A DNA stretch of 64,000 nucleotides from Yponomeuta sedellus (lineage: Eukaryota > Arthropoda > Insecta > Lepidoptera > Yponomeutidae), in the NCBI GenBank assembly GCA_934045075.1, contig OW203738.1, positions 6,873,487 to 6,937,486 of the forward strand, given 5' to 3'. The position numbers were made by a program, and so were the translations under genes. The notes under the pieces are model-generated. The model made no database searches. It was not told where the DNA came from and saw nothing but the letters and a program-made list of their open reading frames with translations. Of this stretch, positions 56,301-64,000 are shown piece after piece; the stretch's first letter is position 1, and each line of letters begins with the position of its first letter.

Positions 56301-58592
56301 CCGTTGGTTCCACACTTCTCGAATCTATCTACGTCGTGCAGGTTTTTAATGCTGATGTAGTGGGCGAAATATGTTCCCGCGCTGGGCGTATTTTAGGCTC
56401 TTATTTATGGGCGTGGGCCGTTTGCCAGCGCATATGATTTATGTTTCACTGGTAACCGTTTCGCTTTTTTTTCTTTATGGCATCGTCGTCATAGAAAATT
56501 TGAGCCTTCCAAAATGACATGGTCAGACGTTAAAGTTTCGCATTTATGAATTATGTTGAAAAATGCAGCACTCTCTGCCGCTGGTGAACAATCTGCTATA
56601 TTACGCGTACTAAATCCTGAACGACACTAATGCTTAGCATGAATTGCGATTAATATCGCCACGATTGTTTTCTGACGATTTTAAATCGCGTACCGATTTG
56701 GTGGGGGAATTACATTCGCGCCATTCTTTTTCGCAAGTGCGTGCACCTTCATATATTTTTCTTGCCTCACAGATTTTTTCGGAAAATGTTGCGCGGTGAA
56801 AAATGCGCGGTGAAAGATGAATAGGCAGTATTAAGTATTAAGAATTAGACAGACTGGTACCTAGGCAATGTATTTAGATAAAATTGTCGTTATAAACTAT
56901 GAAATGCAGTTTTATGAAACAAGATCCCGTAAAGACTGCCTGGCAAGACATTTGTAAGTGACATTAAAGTGATAAAAAATGAATTTTTTCACGGGTTTTT
57001 TACAATCTTGTTGATTATGTTTTTCATGGAGCCCTTTTTCAAATATTCTATTCAATCTAAAATCAGAGTGATTAGATTTTTTATCGACCACTTTTCCAAA
57101 TGATCTATTAGTACAAAAATCAATCTTGTTGGTTAGGTTACTCGCTGAGCCCTTATTTAAATTTTCTCTGAGTACAAAAATAAAATCTATTCCATAGGTA
57201 TGTTTCAGCCGTGCGCAACACGCGCTACATGGGCGCTCGGCTGGCTAATTTTGTGCAGTTTCTAGACCGCGCAGGCGTGCCCGCCTCGTCTCTGCACGTG
57301 GTCGGTTTCTCCTTGGGCGCCGAAGCTGCTGGCCTCGCTGGGAAAGTGCTCAAGTCCCAAGGCCTTCGAATAGGACGAATCACAGGTGAAGAAGCATTTA
57401 GTGCGATAGATAAATATAAATTATTTACTCCTGCATAAACTCACACACACACACACCCCTTAAACTAATACACACATACAAACACGCATACATAAGCGGA
57501 GTTCATCAGGTAACATTGGCCTTTTGCATCTACGTAATGAGATGATTTATACATCGTCCAGTGGCATATCCACTCACACTAGATGGGTGAAGGGACCACT
57601 CGGATGCTGTAGTGCCTGGGACATGGTTTTTATAAATGGTGTAGTCTTGCCCAGCACATATACCATCCTGACAGCTTCGGCTTAGCCCACAGGAAAGACT
57701 AGTCAATACGTGCGGAGCCAACCAAGCCGCGGGTTTCCTCACAATGTTTTCCTTCACGGTTAGCGTGTGGTATTGCAACTACAAATTCATCAGGTTAAAG
57801 AACCTTATAAGGTAAGCCGCGTTATAGGATAAGTTAATTTGTCTTTTTAAAAAAGATCCTTACCAAAAATTTCTCCACACATCTCGAATCTATGAAAACC
57901 TATGTTTTATCCGGAAATTAAATAATTTCATAAAATTTTATGATTTGACTAGGTACTTATTCATTATTAATAATTGTATTGAAGTTATAATAGCAATAGG
58001 TACCGCTTGCTAACTGTGAAAGAAAACATCGTGAGGAAATCTGGGTGTCTAAAGTGTTCAAATACATTAGCGCCTGATATTGCCAATCCGCAATGGGCAC
58101 GCGTGGTAATTAAGCCCATACTCTCTCTTGGGGAGAAGGCCTGTGCCCTGCAGTGAGATGTTTATAGGCCACATAAAAAATGTATTAATTTTTTTAAATG
58201 CTTTAAATTGTTATTATTTTGCGAGAATTATTATTATTTTGCCACTCTGTATTAAATATTAAAACACCGACTGCTAAGTTTAAATAAAATTAGATGTTTT
58301 GTAGCGTTGCTCCCAGAGTACATTTGTTGTTTCCTCTATTTATGTTACAACAGCATTTAAAATGTTGTTACAGGCTTGGACCCCGCATATCCAGGATATG
58401 CTCTCAGAACCAACGAGGGTCGTTTGGCCAAGGGCGATGCAATCTTCGTAGACGTGCTGCATTCAAACCCAGGCTTGTTCGGGTTTCCGCTGTCTATCGG
58501 AGACGTGGACTTCTACCCTAATCCTGGCTTCTGGATCCAGCCTGGATGCTGGATAGATCAGTTGGCCAAGAATAGGGAATTGCGGTACCTCT
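50374..58592 (+). CDS. pancreatic-lipase-like neutral lipase (last exon missing)
   Basis: Six exons in phase: 50374-50422, 53090-53189, 54019-54167, 56005-56071, 57198-57385 and 58374-58592. Together they encode about 257 residues of an insect lipase related to pancreatic lipases and yolk proteins, probably secreted and hydrolysing glycerolipids. Seen in order: a short hydrophobic start (APCTIITFVIG), DYCCPRDDAMDIRYQLFTR (typical insect-lipase opening), VIYLIGFTEA, NFIAVDWSRL, the nucleophile elbow VVGFSLGAEAAGLAGK (GxSxG, Ser present), GLDPAYPGY with the catalytic Asp, FVDVLHSN and DVDFYPNPGFWIQPGC. The frame breaks off at RYLC, just where CSHxRS with the catalytic His should follow. No such exon occurs before 64000. 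Start choice: the first ATG before a GTAAGT donor in phase. Confidence 0.9.
50463..50600. repeat. MITE, sibling of 35781-35908
   Basis: Inverted ends TTTCTGAATTGAGAATTTC and GAAATTCTCAATTCTAAAA. It begins 40 bp inside lipase intron 1. Confidence 0.7.
50612..51080 (+). mobile_element. SINE family S interrupted by a T repeat
   Basis: The SINE body (GTTATAGTAGCAATACCATT ... TGTTTGAAATT) is broken at 50802 and resumes at 50967 (GCCAATCCGCGGTGGGCACG). The break contains a minus T repeat (50803-50958) flanked by the 8-bp duplication TTGAAATT (50795-50802 and 50959-50966). This shows the T family moves by itself and gives its ends: TTTAAAAACCTATTTAGAGG on one side, CTCTGTATACG on the other. Confidence 0.9.
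51551..51728. repeat. two neighbouring hairpins
   Basis: 51551-51650: arms of about 37 bp beginning GGGTGTTTTCTCGTGG, with few mismatches. 51681-51728: arms TTGCCAGCAAAAAATGTTAT. Both lie in lipase intron 1 and resemble short MITEs. Confidence 0.8.
52003..52236. mobile_element. insertion with 18-bp target-site duplication
   Basis: CAAATGAGAAAATAAATGT occurs just before and just after a 234-bp block containing GCGACGCGTTTCGCCTCT and GAGGCATCCTCAGGCTCCC. The long duplication fits retrotransposition of a 5'-truncated LINE tail or SINE. In lipase intron 1. Confidence 0.7.
57525..57790 (-). repeat. dispersed repeat family B with SINE fragment
   Basis: ACTAGATGGGTGAAGGGACC, GGACATGG and CCACAGGAAAGACTAG match, in inverse orientation, the segments flanking the family A insertion at 62250-62935. 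The right end (CCTCACAATGTTTTCCTTCA) is a reversed SINE S fragment. Lies in lipase intron 5. Confidence 0.65.
57960..58185 (+). mobile_element. SINE family S, 5'-truncated
   Basis: Starts in the body (GTTATAATAGCAATAGG) and runs to TAGGCCACATAAAAA, with GCCAATCCGCAATGGGCACG and GAGAAGGCCTGTGCCCTGCA in between. No tRNA-like head. Confidence 0.75.
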
Positions 58593-58987
58593 GTAAGTAC
58601 TGCTTTATATTACTTACGACACACGTTCTCCTTGCCTGTGAAATTCCATAGAGACAGTAATTTTTTTTCCGAACCTTTTGAATTTTTCTCCATTTATTTA
58701 TTTATTTATTAAGTTAGTACAGCAGGTGTCAATCAAAAATCTATATAAAATTAAAAGTTTATGGTTCTGAGCTTCTTTGCTTGAGCGAATCTAGTCAATG
58801 CGCCATTACTTTTTATTTTACGTAAACGCCCTAGCCGTTTGTCTGTGGTACTGCAGTGCTAGTATGACCATAAAGTATGATAAATTAAAAAAAAGTACAC
58901 GTTTTAGTGTTTAATAAAGAGTTGAACAATCTAGTTGGCCTTGTCCGGCTGTCCAAACTCAGACGATATTAAAATCAACAGTTCAGA

Positions 58988-60775
58988 ATGGGTGCATGGG
59001 GAGATAGAAAACTGTACAGTGCGATACTGATCTGCCAGACTATAGGCATCACTGTATCTCTAACTATTCCATCAACTGCCATAAGCAAAGGAGTTCTCGG
59101 GAACTTGATACTCTTCGCGGCCACTTTTATTATTATTGGCATCCCTCTACTCTATTTGGAGATGGTGGTGAGCCAGTTCACCCAGAGAGACTGCATCAGC
59201 GTTTGGCAGATACGCCCCTGCCTCTCCCACATTGGATACGTGTTAGTCGGGTATCAGTGTCTGATAATGCTTTACAACCACGTCACTGTTTCCTTTATAC
59301 TGCATTATCTGATAGTCACGTTCGAGCACCCTATTCCATACAATGTTTGCGGACCGTGGGCCAACAGATTTTGCAATAGCGTTGCGACTAACTATACTGT
59401 GAACGAACACTGTATAAAGGGATGTACGATACACCATGAATACTGTCAAACAATACATGAAACTTTTCCAGAGTACCAGTATATGAGGTTTAGACTTCTC
59501 ACTTTTCAAGATGGCATCAAAATAGTTTGGCGCGTGCTACCATCCTCTGGGATCGTATGCGTTTTTACATATATTTGCTGCTTCAAGAGGCAAACATCGC
59601 TAAAATACTTCATTTGGTTCTTGGTGGTGATTCCTTTTATAGGTTACTTTATTTTCCTTATCGGTTCGATGCTGCAGAAAGGCGTAGTGGTTGTATACGG
59701 TGATGCCATTGATGGAAATTTTGAGGACTTTAGCAAAAAGTTCCGTGTCAGCCAAGTAACTATGCAATCCATATATTCGTTGTCTATCGGATCTGGAATT
59801 CCGTTAACTTTAGCTGGAAGTAGCAATTTCCGATCGCCATGTTACTCCAATGCTGTTGTCACAGTGGTTATCTGCGTTGTTTTTACTACTTTAACAATCT
59901 GCACTACAGCAATGATGGTCTGCCCATATGCTTTCGAGTATAATCAAAATCCAAGAACTATTGCTGTCGCCACTTTGTCGCTGCTATATGAAAGAGTCCC
60001 TCGAATGCTGAGCTTCTACGACGAGCCAAGATTGTGGCTGGCAGTCATTTACAGCAGCAACGCTGTGCTTGGAATGCGAACGTCAATAATTGTCTTCTAC
60101 AACGTCCAAGAGATCATCTCTACACGGAGCCAAACTGTTGCCCGGTATCCAGGTCTTTTTTGCTTCATTGGAGTGACAATACTATTCTTTATGACCATCC
60201 CTTTTATTAGTATTGTGGGAGTTTCTTGGGTAGCCGTTTTTTTCCGTCGGTACCTGACGATGACATCAATTTTCGTGGCCCTCTTGGAGATACTGGTATT
60301 TGTGCATTGGTACGGCATCGGTCGCCTTTCCGAAGACGTACATTTCATGCAAGGCATTCACCCGAGCACTTACATGAAAATGATCTGGTTAATGTCACCT
60401 GTGATCTTAGCGTACATATTTGCTCAAGAGTTTTACCATCGGAGGCACGAATCGCTGCAGCGTGGGGAAACTGCTGACATCGTGGGAGCTATTGGGCTGA
60501 TGGTGATCGTGGTGGGTGTTATGGCGGTGACGGTTGGAAAGTTGGTGTACGCCGCTTGCAGGAGGCGTTTCAGGAAGAGCGTGAGGCTAGACCCGTCATG
60601 GCAGCCGCCGAGCGAGCTGTTGGTACGCAGTCGGGCCTTGTTCACGGGACAGGCGATGACGAAGGAGTATCTCTACAGACAGTATCACCTCCAAGCCGGG
60701 ATCAGTGCGCGGCAAAAGAGGTCGAACGTGCGAACCCCGCTTGAGGCGCAGTGTCGGCGTGTTCCTCACGTATAG
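58988..60775 (+). CDS. divergent SLC6-type transporter, intronless
   Basis: 595 residues without an intron. Similarity to sodium-coupled neurotransmitter symporters (SLC6) is seen in TM2 (GIPLLYLEMVVSQFTQRDCIS, then LSHIGYVLVG), the Cys/N-glycosylation loop after TM3 (two CxxxxxC groups, NYT), TM6-TM7 (SLSIGSGIPLTLAGSSNFRS), and later hydrophobic segments; about 11-12 membrane helices in all. The ion/substrate signature in TM1 (N-x-W-R-F-P in active members) is replaced by VSLTIPSTAISKG, so ordinary Na+-coupled transport is doubtful. The Met at 58988 precedes the whole first helix. Poly(A) signal at 60941 runs directly into an A tract. It begins about 395 bp after the last lipase exon, same strand. 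It could be a retrocopy or a member of an insect-specific divergent clade. Confidence 0.82.
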   Translation: MGAWGDRKLYSAILICQTIGITVSLTIPSTAISKGVLGNLILFAATFIIIGIPLLYLEMVVSQFTQRDCISVWQIRPCLSHIGYVLVGYQCLIMLYNHVTVSFILHYLIVTFEHPIPYNVCGPWANRFCNSVATNYTVNEHCIKGCTIHHEYCQTIHETFPEYQYMRFRLLTFQDGIKIVWRVLPSSGIVCVFTYICCFKRQTSLKYFIWFLVVIPFIGYFIFLIGSMLQKGVVVVYGDAIDGNFEDFSKKFRVSQVTMQSIYSLSIGSGIPLTLAGSSNFRSPCYSNAVVTVVICVVFTTLTICTTAMMVCPYAFEYNQNPRTIAVATLSLLYERVPRMLSFYDEPRLWLAVIYSSNAVLGMRTSIIVFYNVQEIISTRSQTVARYPGLFCFIGVTILFFMTIPFISIVGVSWVAVFFRRYLTMTSIFVALLEILVFVHWYGIGRLSEDVHFMQGIHPSTYMKMIWLMSPVILAYIFAQEFYHRRHESLQRGETADIVGAIGLMVIVVGVMAVTVGKLVYAACRRRFRKSVRLDPSWQPPSELLVRSRALFTGQAMTKEYLYRQYHLQAGISARQKRSNVRTPLEAQCRRVPHV

Positions 60776-60940
60776 TTTGCAAGGAGAAATGCGGTCACCA
60801 AGAGTGCAAAAGGATCCTTCGACCTTATTACACATTACGTCCAATGAAATTCCAGAATTTTTTTAGGTTGCTTATTTATTCCAGTAATATTATATGTGTT
60901 AAATGCAAATGCGAACTTTGGCAAGGTTACCAAAATTCTG

Positions 60941-60946
60941 AATAAA
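60941..60946 (+). terminator. poly(A) signal of the SLC6-like gene
   Basis: AATAAA followed at once by nine As, 166 bp after the stop codon. The A tract could be genomic poly(A) from retroposition or chance. Confidence 0.5.
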
Positions 60947-61204
60947 AAAAAAATGTACATATTAATTTTAATTACATCGAGGTCCGAAACTCATTTTGAG
61001 GCCGCTATGCAATTTAGTGGGTATCCAGAGTAAAAATGTAAATTGTAAAGACAAGTAATGTAAATAGAGCGCACGCAACGCACACAAGACGCATAAATAG
61101 ATAAAATATGTTTATATATTTTATTGCAAACCATACATACAAACCATTCAATTTTTAATTTTTATTTTTCCCTCCGTAAGAACCATCCTCGTACTTCGAA
61201 TATT

Positions 61205-61737
61205 CTAAAAAAAACCGGCCAAGTGCGAGTCAGACTCGCGCACCGAGGGTTCCGTACAAACCTGTATTATAGACCTGAGTATTTGGTATGAATTTCAATT
61301 TAATACCTCTACGCGTTTATGAGGAAATGGGTAGTAAGTTTAAAATTATTAAAAAAAAATATATTATGTGATGTAACTAAAAATTTATGGTTTTCGTAAT
61401 TTTTCCTTTATCTATGCTATAAGACGTTGCTTCGTACCAAATTTCAAGATTCTGAGTTCACGGGAAGCACCCTGTAGGTTTTGATTCCCTTGCAAGTGTC
61501 GAAAATTTGCGGCATAAACGGCTGTATCTTTTGATTGCGTTGGCTTAGAAGTTTGATTTTTTTCACAGCTTCAAGGGACAGTAGACCTGAGTAATTGATA
61601 TAAATTTCAGCTTCATACCTCCACGCGTTCCTGAGAAAAAGGGTCTTGACAGACGGACGGACGGACAGACGGACAACAAAGTGATCCTATAAGGGTTCCG
61701 TTTTTTCCTTTTGAGGTACGGAACCCTAAAAATTATT
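61205..61737 (+). repeat. widespread lepidopteran repeat (CCGGCCAAGTGCGAG family)
   Basis: Begins AAAACCGGCCAAGTGCGAGT and ends GAGGTACGGAACCCTAAAAA, with a (GACG/GACA)n tract near 61650-61675. Elements with these ends are very common in moths and butterflies. A fragment lies at 16486-16545 (CTGGCCAAGTGCGTCACG). No coding frame. Confidence 0.75.
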
Positions 61738-61888
61738 AGCATGATTAGCATCTGCTCTTTTTTCGTCTTCTTAAAAAATATAGAACGGCTTTCTGAAGAA
61801 AAACATAATAAGAATCATAGTTAGAGCTATCAAAAGACATAAATAAGTGAAAACAAATAACTTATAATTACATTAAGTACACAAATTC

Positions 61889-62140
61889 GTGCTGGGTGGT
61901 GTCGGCCTAGAGAATATCACCAACCCAATTCTTCCCGCGGGTGTCGTAAAAGGCGACTAAGGGACACAAACCGGGGGATGAGCAGCAGCGCCCCCTGCAG
62001 TACAATTCCACCGAACTGCGATCCCCAACCCGCATGCCCAGCGTGGGGATTATGGGCATTACCCCCTATGATAGCACAACTTGGCGCTTTTTAGGGAATG
62101 GCTAAGTCCAGCAGTGCACTAGTATAGCCTGACGACGACG
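61889..62140 (+). repeat. family R, copy 2
   Basis: Matches 45-291 closely, including CCAACCCAATTCTTCCCGCG and GCAGCGCCCCCTGCAGTAC, and ends in CGACGACGAC. Confidence 0.65.
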
Positions 62141-62249
62141 ACACAAATACGAGTATGTACTTTTTCATATCTTACTAATTTAGCGAACGTATTGTTGTGA
62201 CTAAATATAAAATTACCATGCTTACACATTACGCGGCCGCCGCCGTTTC

Positions 62250-62935
62250 GGCAAGCGCGGCGGGAGGATCGATCGCTGCCGTGACGTCACGAAGGATGCT
62301 GTGGGGGTAGGGGTTCCACAGATATAATACGACAGAGGTATGGTTTGGTGAGGAAACCCACGGCTTGGTTGGTTCCGCACAGTCTTTCCTGTGAGCTAGG
62401 CCGACTAAACTGTCAGGTGTAGGTGCTGGGCAGGTCTCGATATCAACCCTTGTATGTCCCCACTGCTGGGGCACGGGTCTCTTCCTGCCTCGCAGGAAGG
62501 TTAGGCCATACTCCACCACGGGGGCCAAGTCCGGGTTGGTGGAGGATTGTAAGACAGTGGCGGGCCTTACTGTCAGAAGTTATCAAGCCGACCATAAGGC
62601 CTCTGACATGGCTTAACGACTGCCATTATATGACAGCCGGCACCAACGGCTTGACGTGCCTTGCGAAGCACGGAAGCGCTCGGAAAAATGCCACTAGCGG
62701 TAGTCATGGGACGCTCACCCATCCCGTACCTGACCGCGCCTGTTGTTGCTTAACCAAGTGATTGATTCCAATCGCTCGGTTCGCCTAGGCCACGAGCGCT
62801 TCAGGTCATGAGCGGGCAGGTCTACCTATCTAAAACCAAGTCCCAGGCAGTAGAACATCCGAGTGGTCCCTTCACCCATCTAGTGTGAGTGAACATGCCA
62901 CTGGACGCTGTATAAATCATCTCATTGCGAAGATG
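62250..62935 (+). mobile_element. family B repeat interrupted by a full family A element
   Basis: Family B runs from about 62250 to 62437 and from 62824 to 62935. Between them, 62438-62813 is a 376-bp family A element flanked by the 10-bp duplication GGGCAGGTCT (62428-62437 and 62814-62823). The uninterrupted relative at 57525-57735 confirms that B is continuous without the insert. Confidence 0.88.
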
Positions 62936-63010
62936 AAAATTGGTAAATTCAGCCTTCTACACACAACACTAAGTTTTGTCACTGACTTTTTTGGCAAAAA
63001 AAGCCAAAAG

Positions 63011-63054
63011 AAACCAGCGGATAACTTCAAGAACGAAATTATCCGCTGGTTTTT
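63011..63054. repeat. hairpin with 14-bp arms
   Basis: AAACCAGCGGATAA and TTATCCGCTGGTTT around a 16-nt spacer. The rest of 62936-63440 shows nothing recognisable. Confidence 0.6.
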
Positions 63055-63448
63055 GAGTTGAGACTTTTACGTAGTATAATATTTAATTGAGTATCGTTCT
63101 GTCGGAGTTTTAATCGGTGAAATCTGAGGAGAGTGACTGATATGTAAGACAAACCTCTATTTTAAACGACATACAAATATCTCCATTTTTTTCTCCAATT
63201 CAGGTGGGTATTTACCCACACGAATCTTACTTCGGAGAAAATTTCCAAATCGCAAATGAAACGTCAGCTGTTCCATTACTAATTTATATGCGGCATTAAA
63301 ATATTTAGAGCAATTTAAATTATTTTCGCCATATTAACGTTTTCCAACTTTGTACCAGCAGATACTTTCAAAATAAAAAAAGCCGTTATTACCCACTGTT
63401 TATAACGAGACAAAACATGAAAATATATCCTCAAGTTACCCTTTACCT

Positions 63449-64000
63449 ATGTTCTCATTAGATACCTGGATGAGCAATATACGCGTTGACAATGTTATTT
63501 GTAATAAACTTAGTAGTGTCAAACTAAGTAAACGCCTATATGATAATCATATTTTGAAATGTTGTGTTGTTGAGGAGCTAAACATTAAATATCTCGGATA
63601 TCACAGAGTGTATACTGATGGTTCAAAGAGTGAAAGTGGTTCGGGGGCTGCATTTTATGATGTAGTTAATAAATGTTCTAAAATTTTCAAAGTTATAAAT
63701 AAAGATATGTCTATTATGTCCTTGGAGCTCATAGCAATTTCAGAGGCCCTTACATACATTAAACAAATGCAATTGCTGAAAGTGGTCATCTTAACGGATA
63801 GCAGAAGTGCTTAACAGCATATAGCTCGATGTACATCTGGGGACAGAGGTATACCGAAAGCTTACACTGTACTTGCACAGATACATGATTTAACTAAAGA
63901 TGGTATCGAGCTGAAATTGCAATGGGTCCCGTCACATACTGGATTAAAAGGAAACGAGGAGGCTGACCGGCTGGCAAAATGTGCTGCGGAATCTGGACAG
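63449..64000 (+). pseudogene. non-LTR retrotransposon RNase H domain, one stop, runs off the window
   Basis: Encodes RVYTDGSKSESGSGAAFYD, MSLELIAISEAL, VILTDSRSA and, after an in-frame TAA (63812-63814), IARCTSG and WVPSHTGLKGNEEADRLAK. These are the D-E-D-D/H motifs of the RNase H1 domain found at the C-terminus of I/R1/Loa-type LINE ORF2 proteins. The stop sits where a Leu or similar residue is usual, so a single substitution has broken it. The upstream reverse transcriptase is not in place, so this is a truncated, dead copy. Confidence 0.85.

Overview
The window is animal nuclear DNA, almost certainly from a moth or butterfly (Lepidoptera). It has short GC-rich exons with GT/AG introns in AT-rich surroundings, and a dense load of tRNA-derived SINEs, hairpin MITEs, foldback elements and non-LTR retrotransposon pieces of the kind common in lepidopteran genomes. 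There are no bacterial operons, CRISPR arrays or rRNA genes. Layout, left to right: (1) the 3' half of RECK (+ strand, five exons ending at 4504), a GPI-anchored Kazal-repeat regulator of metalloproteases; (2) converging on it, a complete or nearly complete ARFGEF3/BIG3 homologue (- strand, start codon at 29235, stop at 5145, about 25 exons, about 2,120 codons), a large Sec7-family-related protein; (3) a repeat-rich interval with a dead BEL/Pao fragment and several MITEs; (4) an intact three-exon NDUFB5 gene for mitochondrial complex I (+, 32846-33862); (5) an interval with MITEs and a 76-bp tandem array; (6) a - strand gene for a C3HC4 RING-finger protein with a Lys/Glu-rich C-terminus (stop at 37846, most upstream exon found 45135), of a family I cannot name; (7) a + strand neutral-lipase gene of the insect pancreatic-lipase-like type (50374-58592), whose final, His-bearing exon is not in the window; (8) an intronless, divergent SLC6-type transporter reading frame (58988-60775) just after the last lipase exon; (9) a repeat-filled right edge ending in a decayed non-LTR retrotransposon RNase H domain. 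The genes look like ordinary neighbours, not a co-working cluster. RECK acts at the cell surface, the ARFGEF3-like protein probably in membrane traffic, NDUFB5 in respiration, the lipase as a probable secreted enzyme and the SLC6-like protein in a membrane. The most unusual signal is structural. At many exon edges in RECK, ARFGEF3 and the RING gene, the end of the exon plus its splice site and a short piece of intron has been copied, in tandem or nearby, into the adjoining intron. Clear cases lie at 1433-1640, 9440-10243, 10799-11149, 13477-13983, 20810-21373, 23795-24200, 25000-25115, 26440-27700 and 40045-40577. A minisatellite at 15131-16245 carries the acceptor tract of the next exon in every unit. 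Two arrays hold several potentially working splice donors, and one is in frame. Exon boundaries were placed by hand from splice consensus, reading phase and remembered similarity to the vertebrate proteins; no alignment was run.
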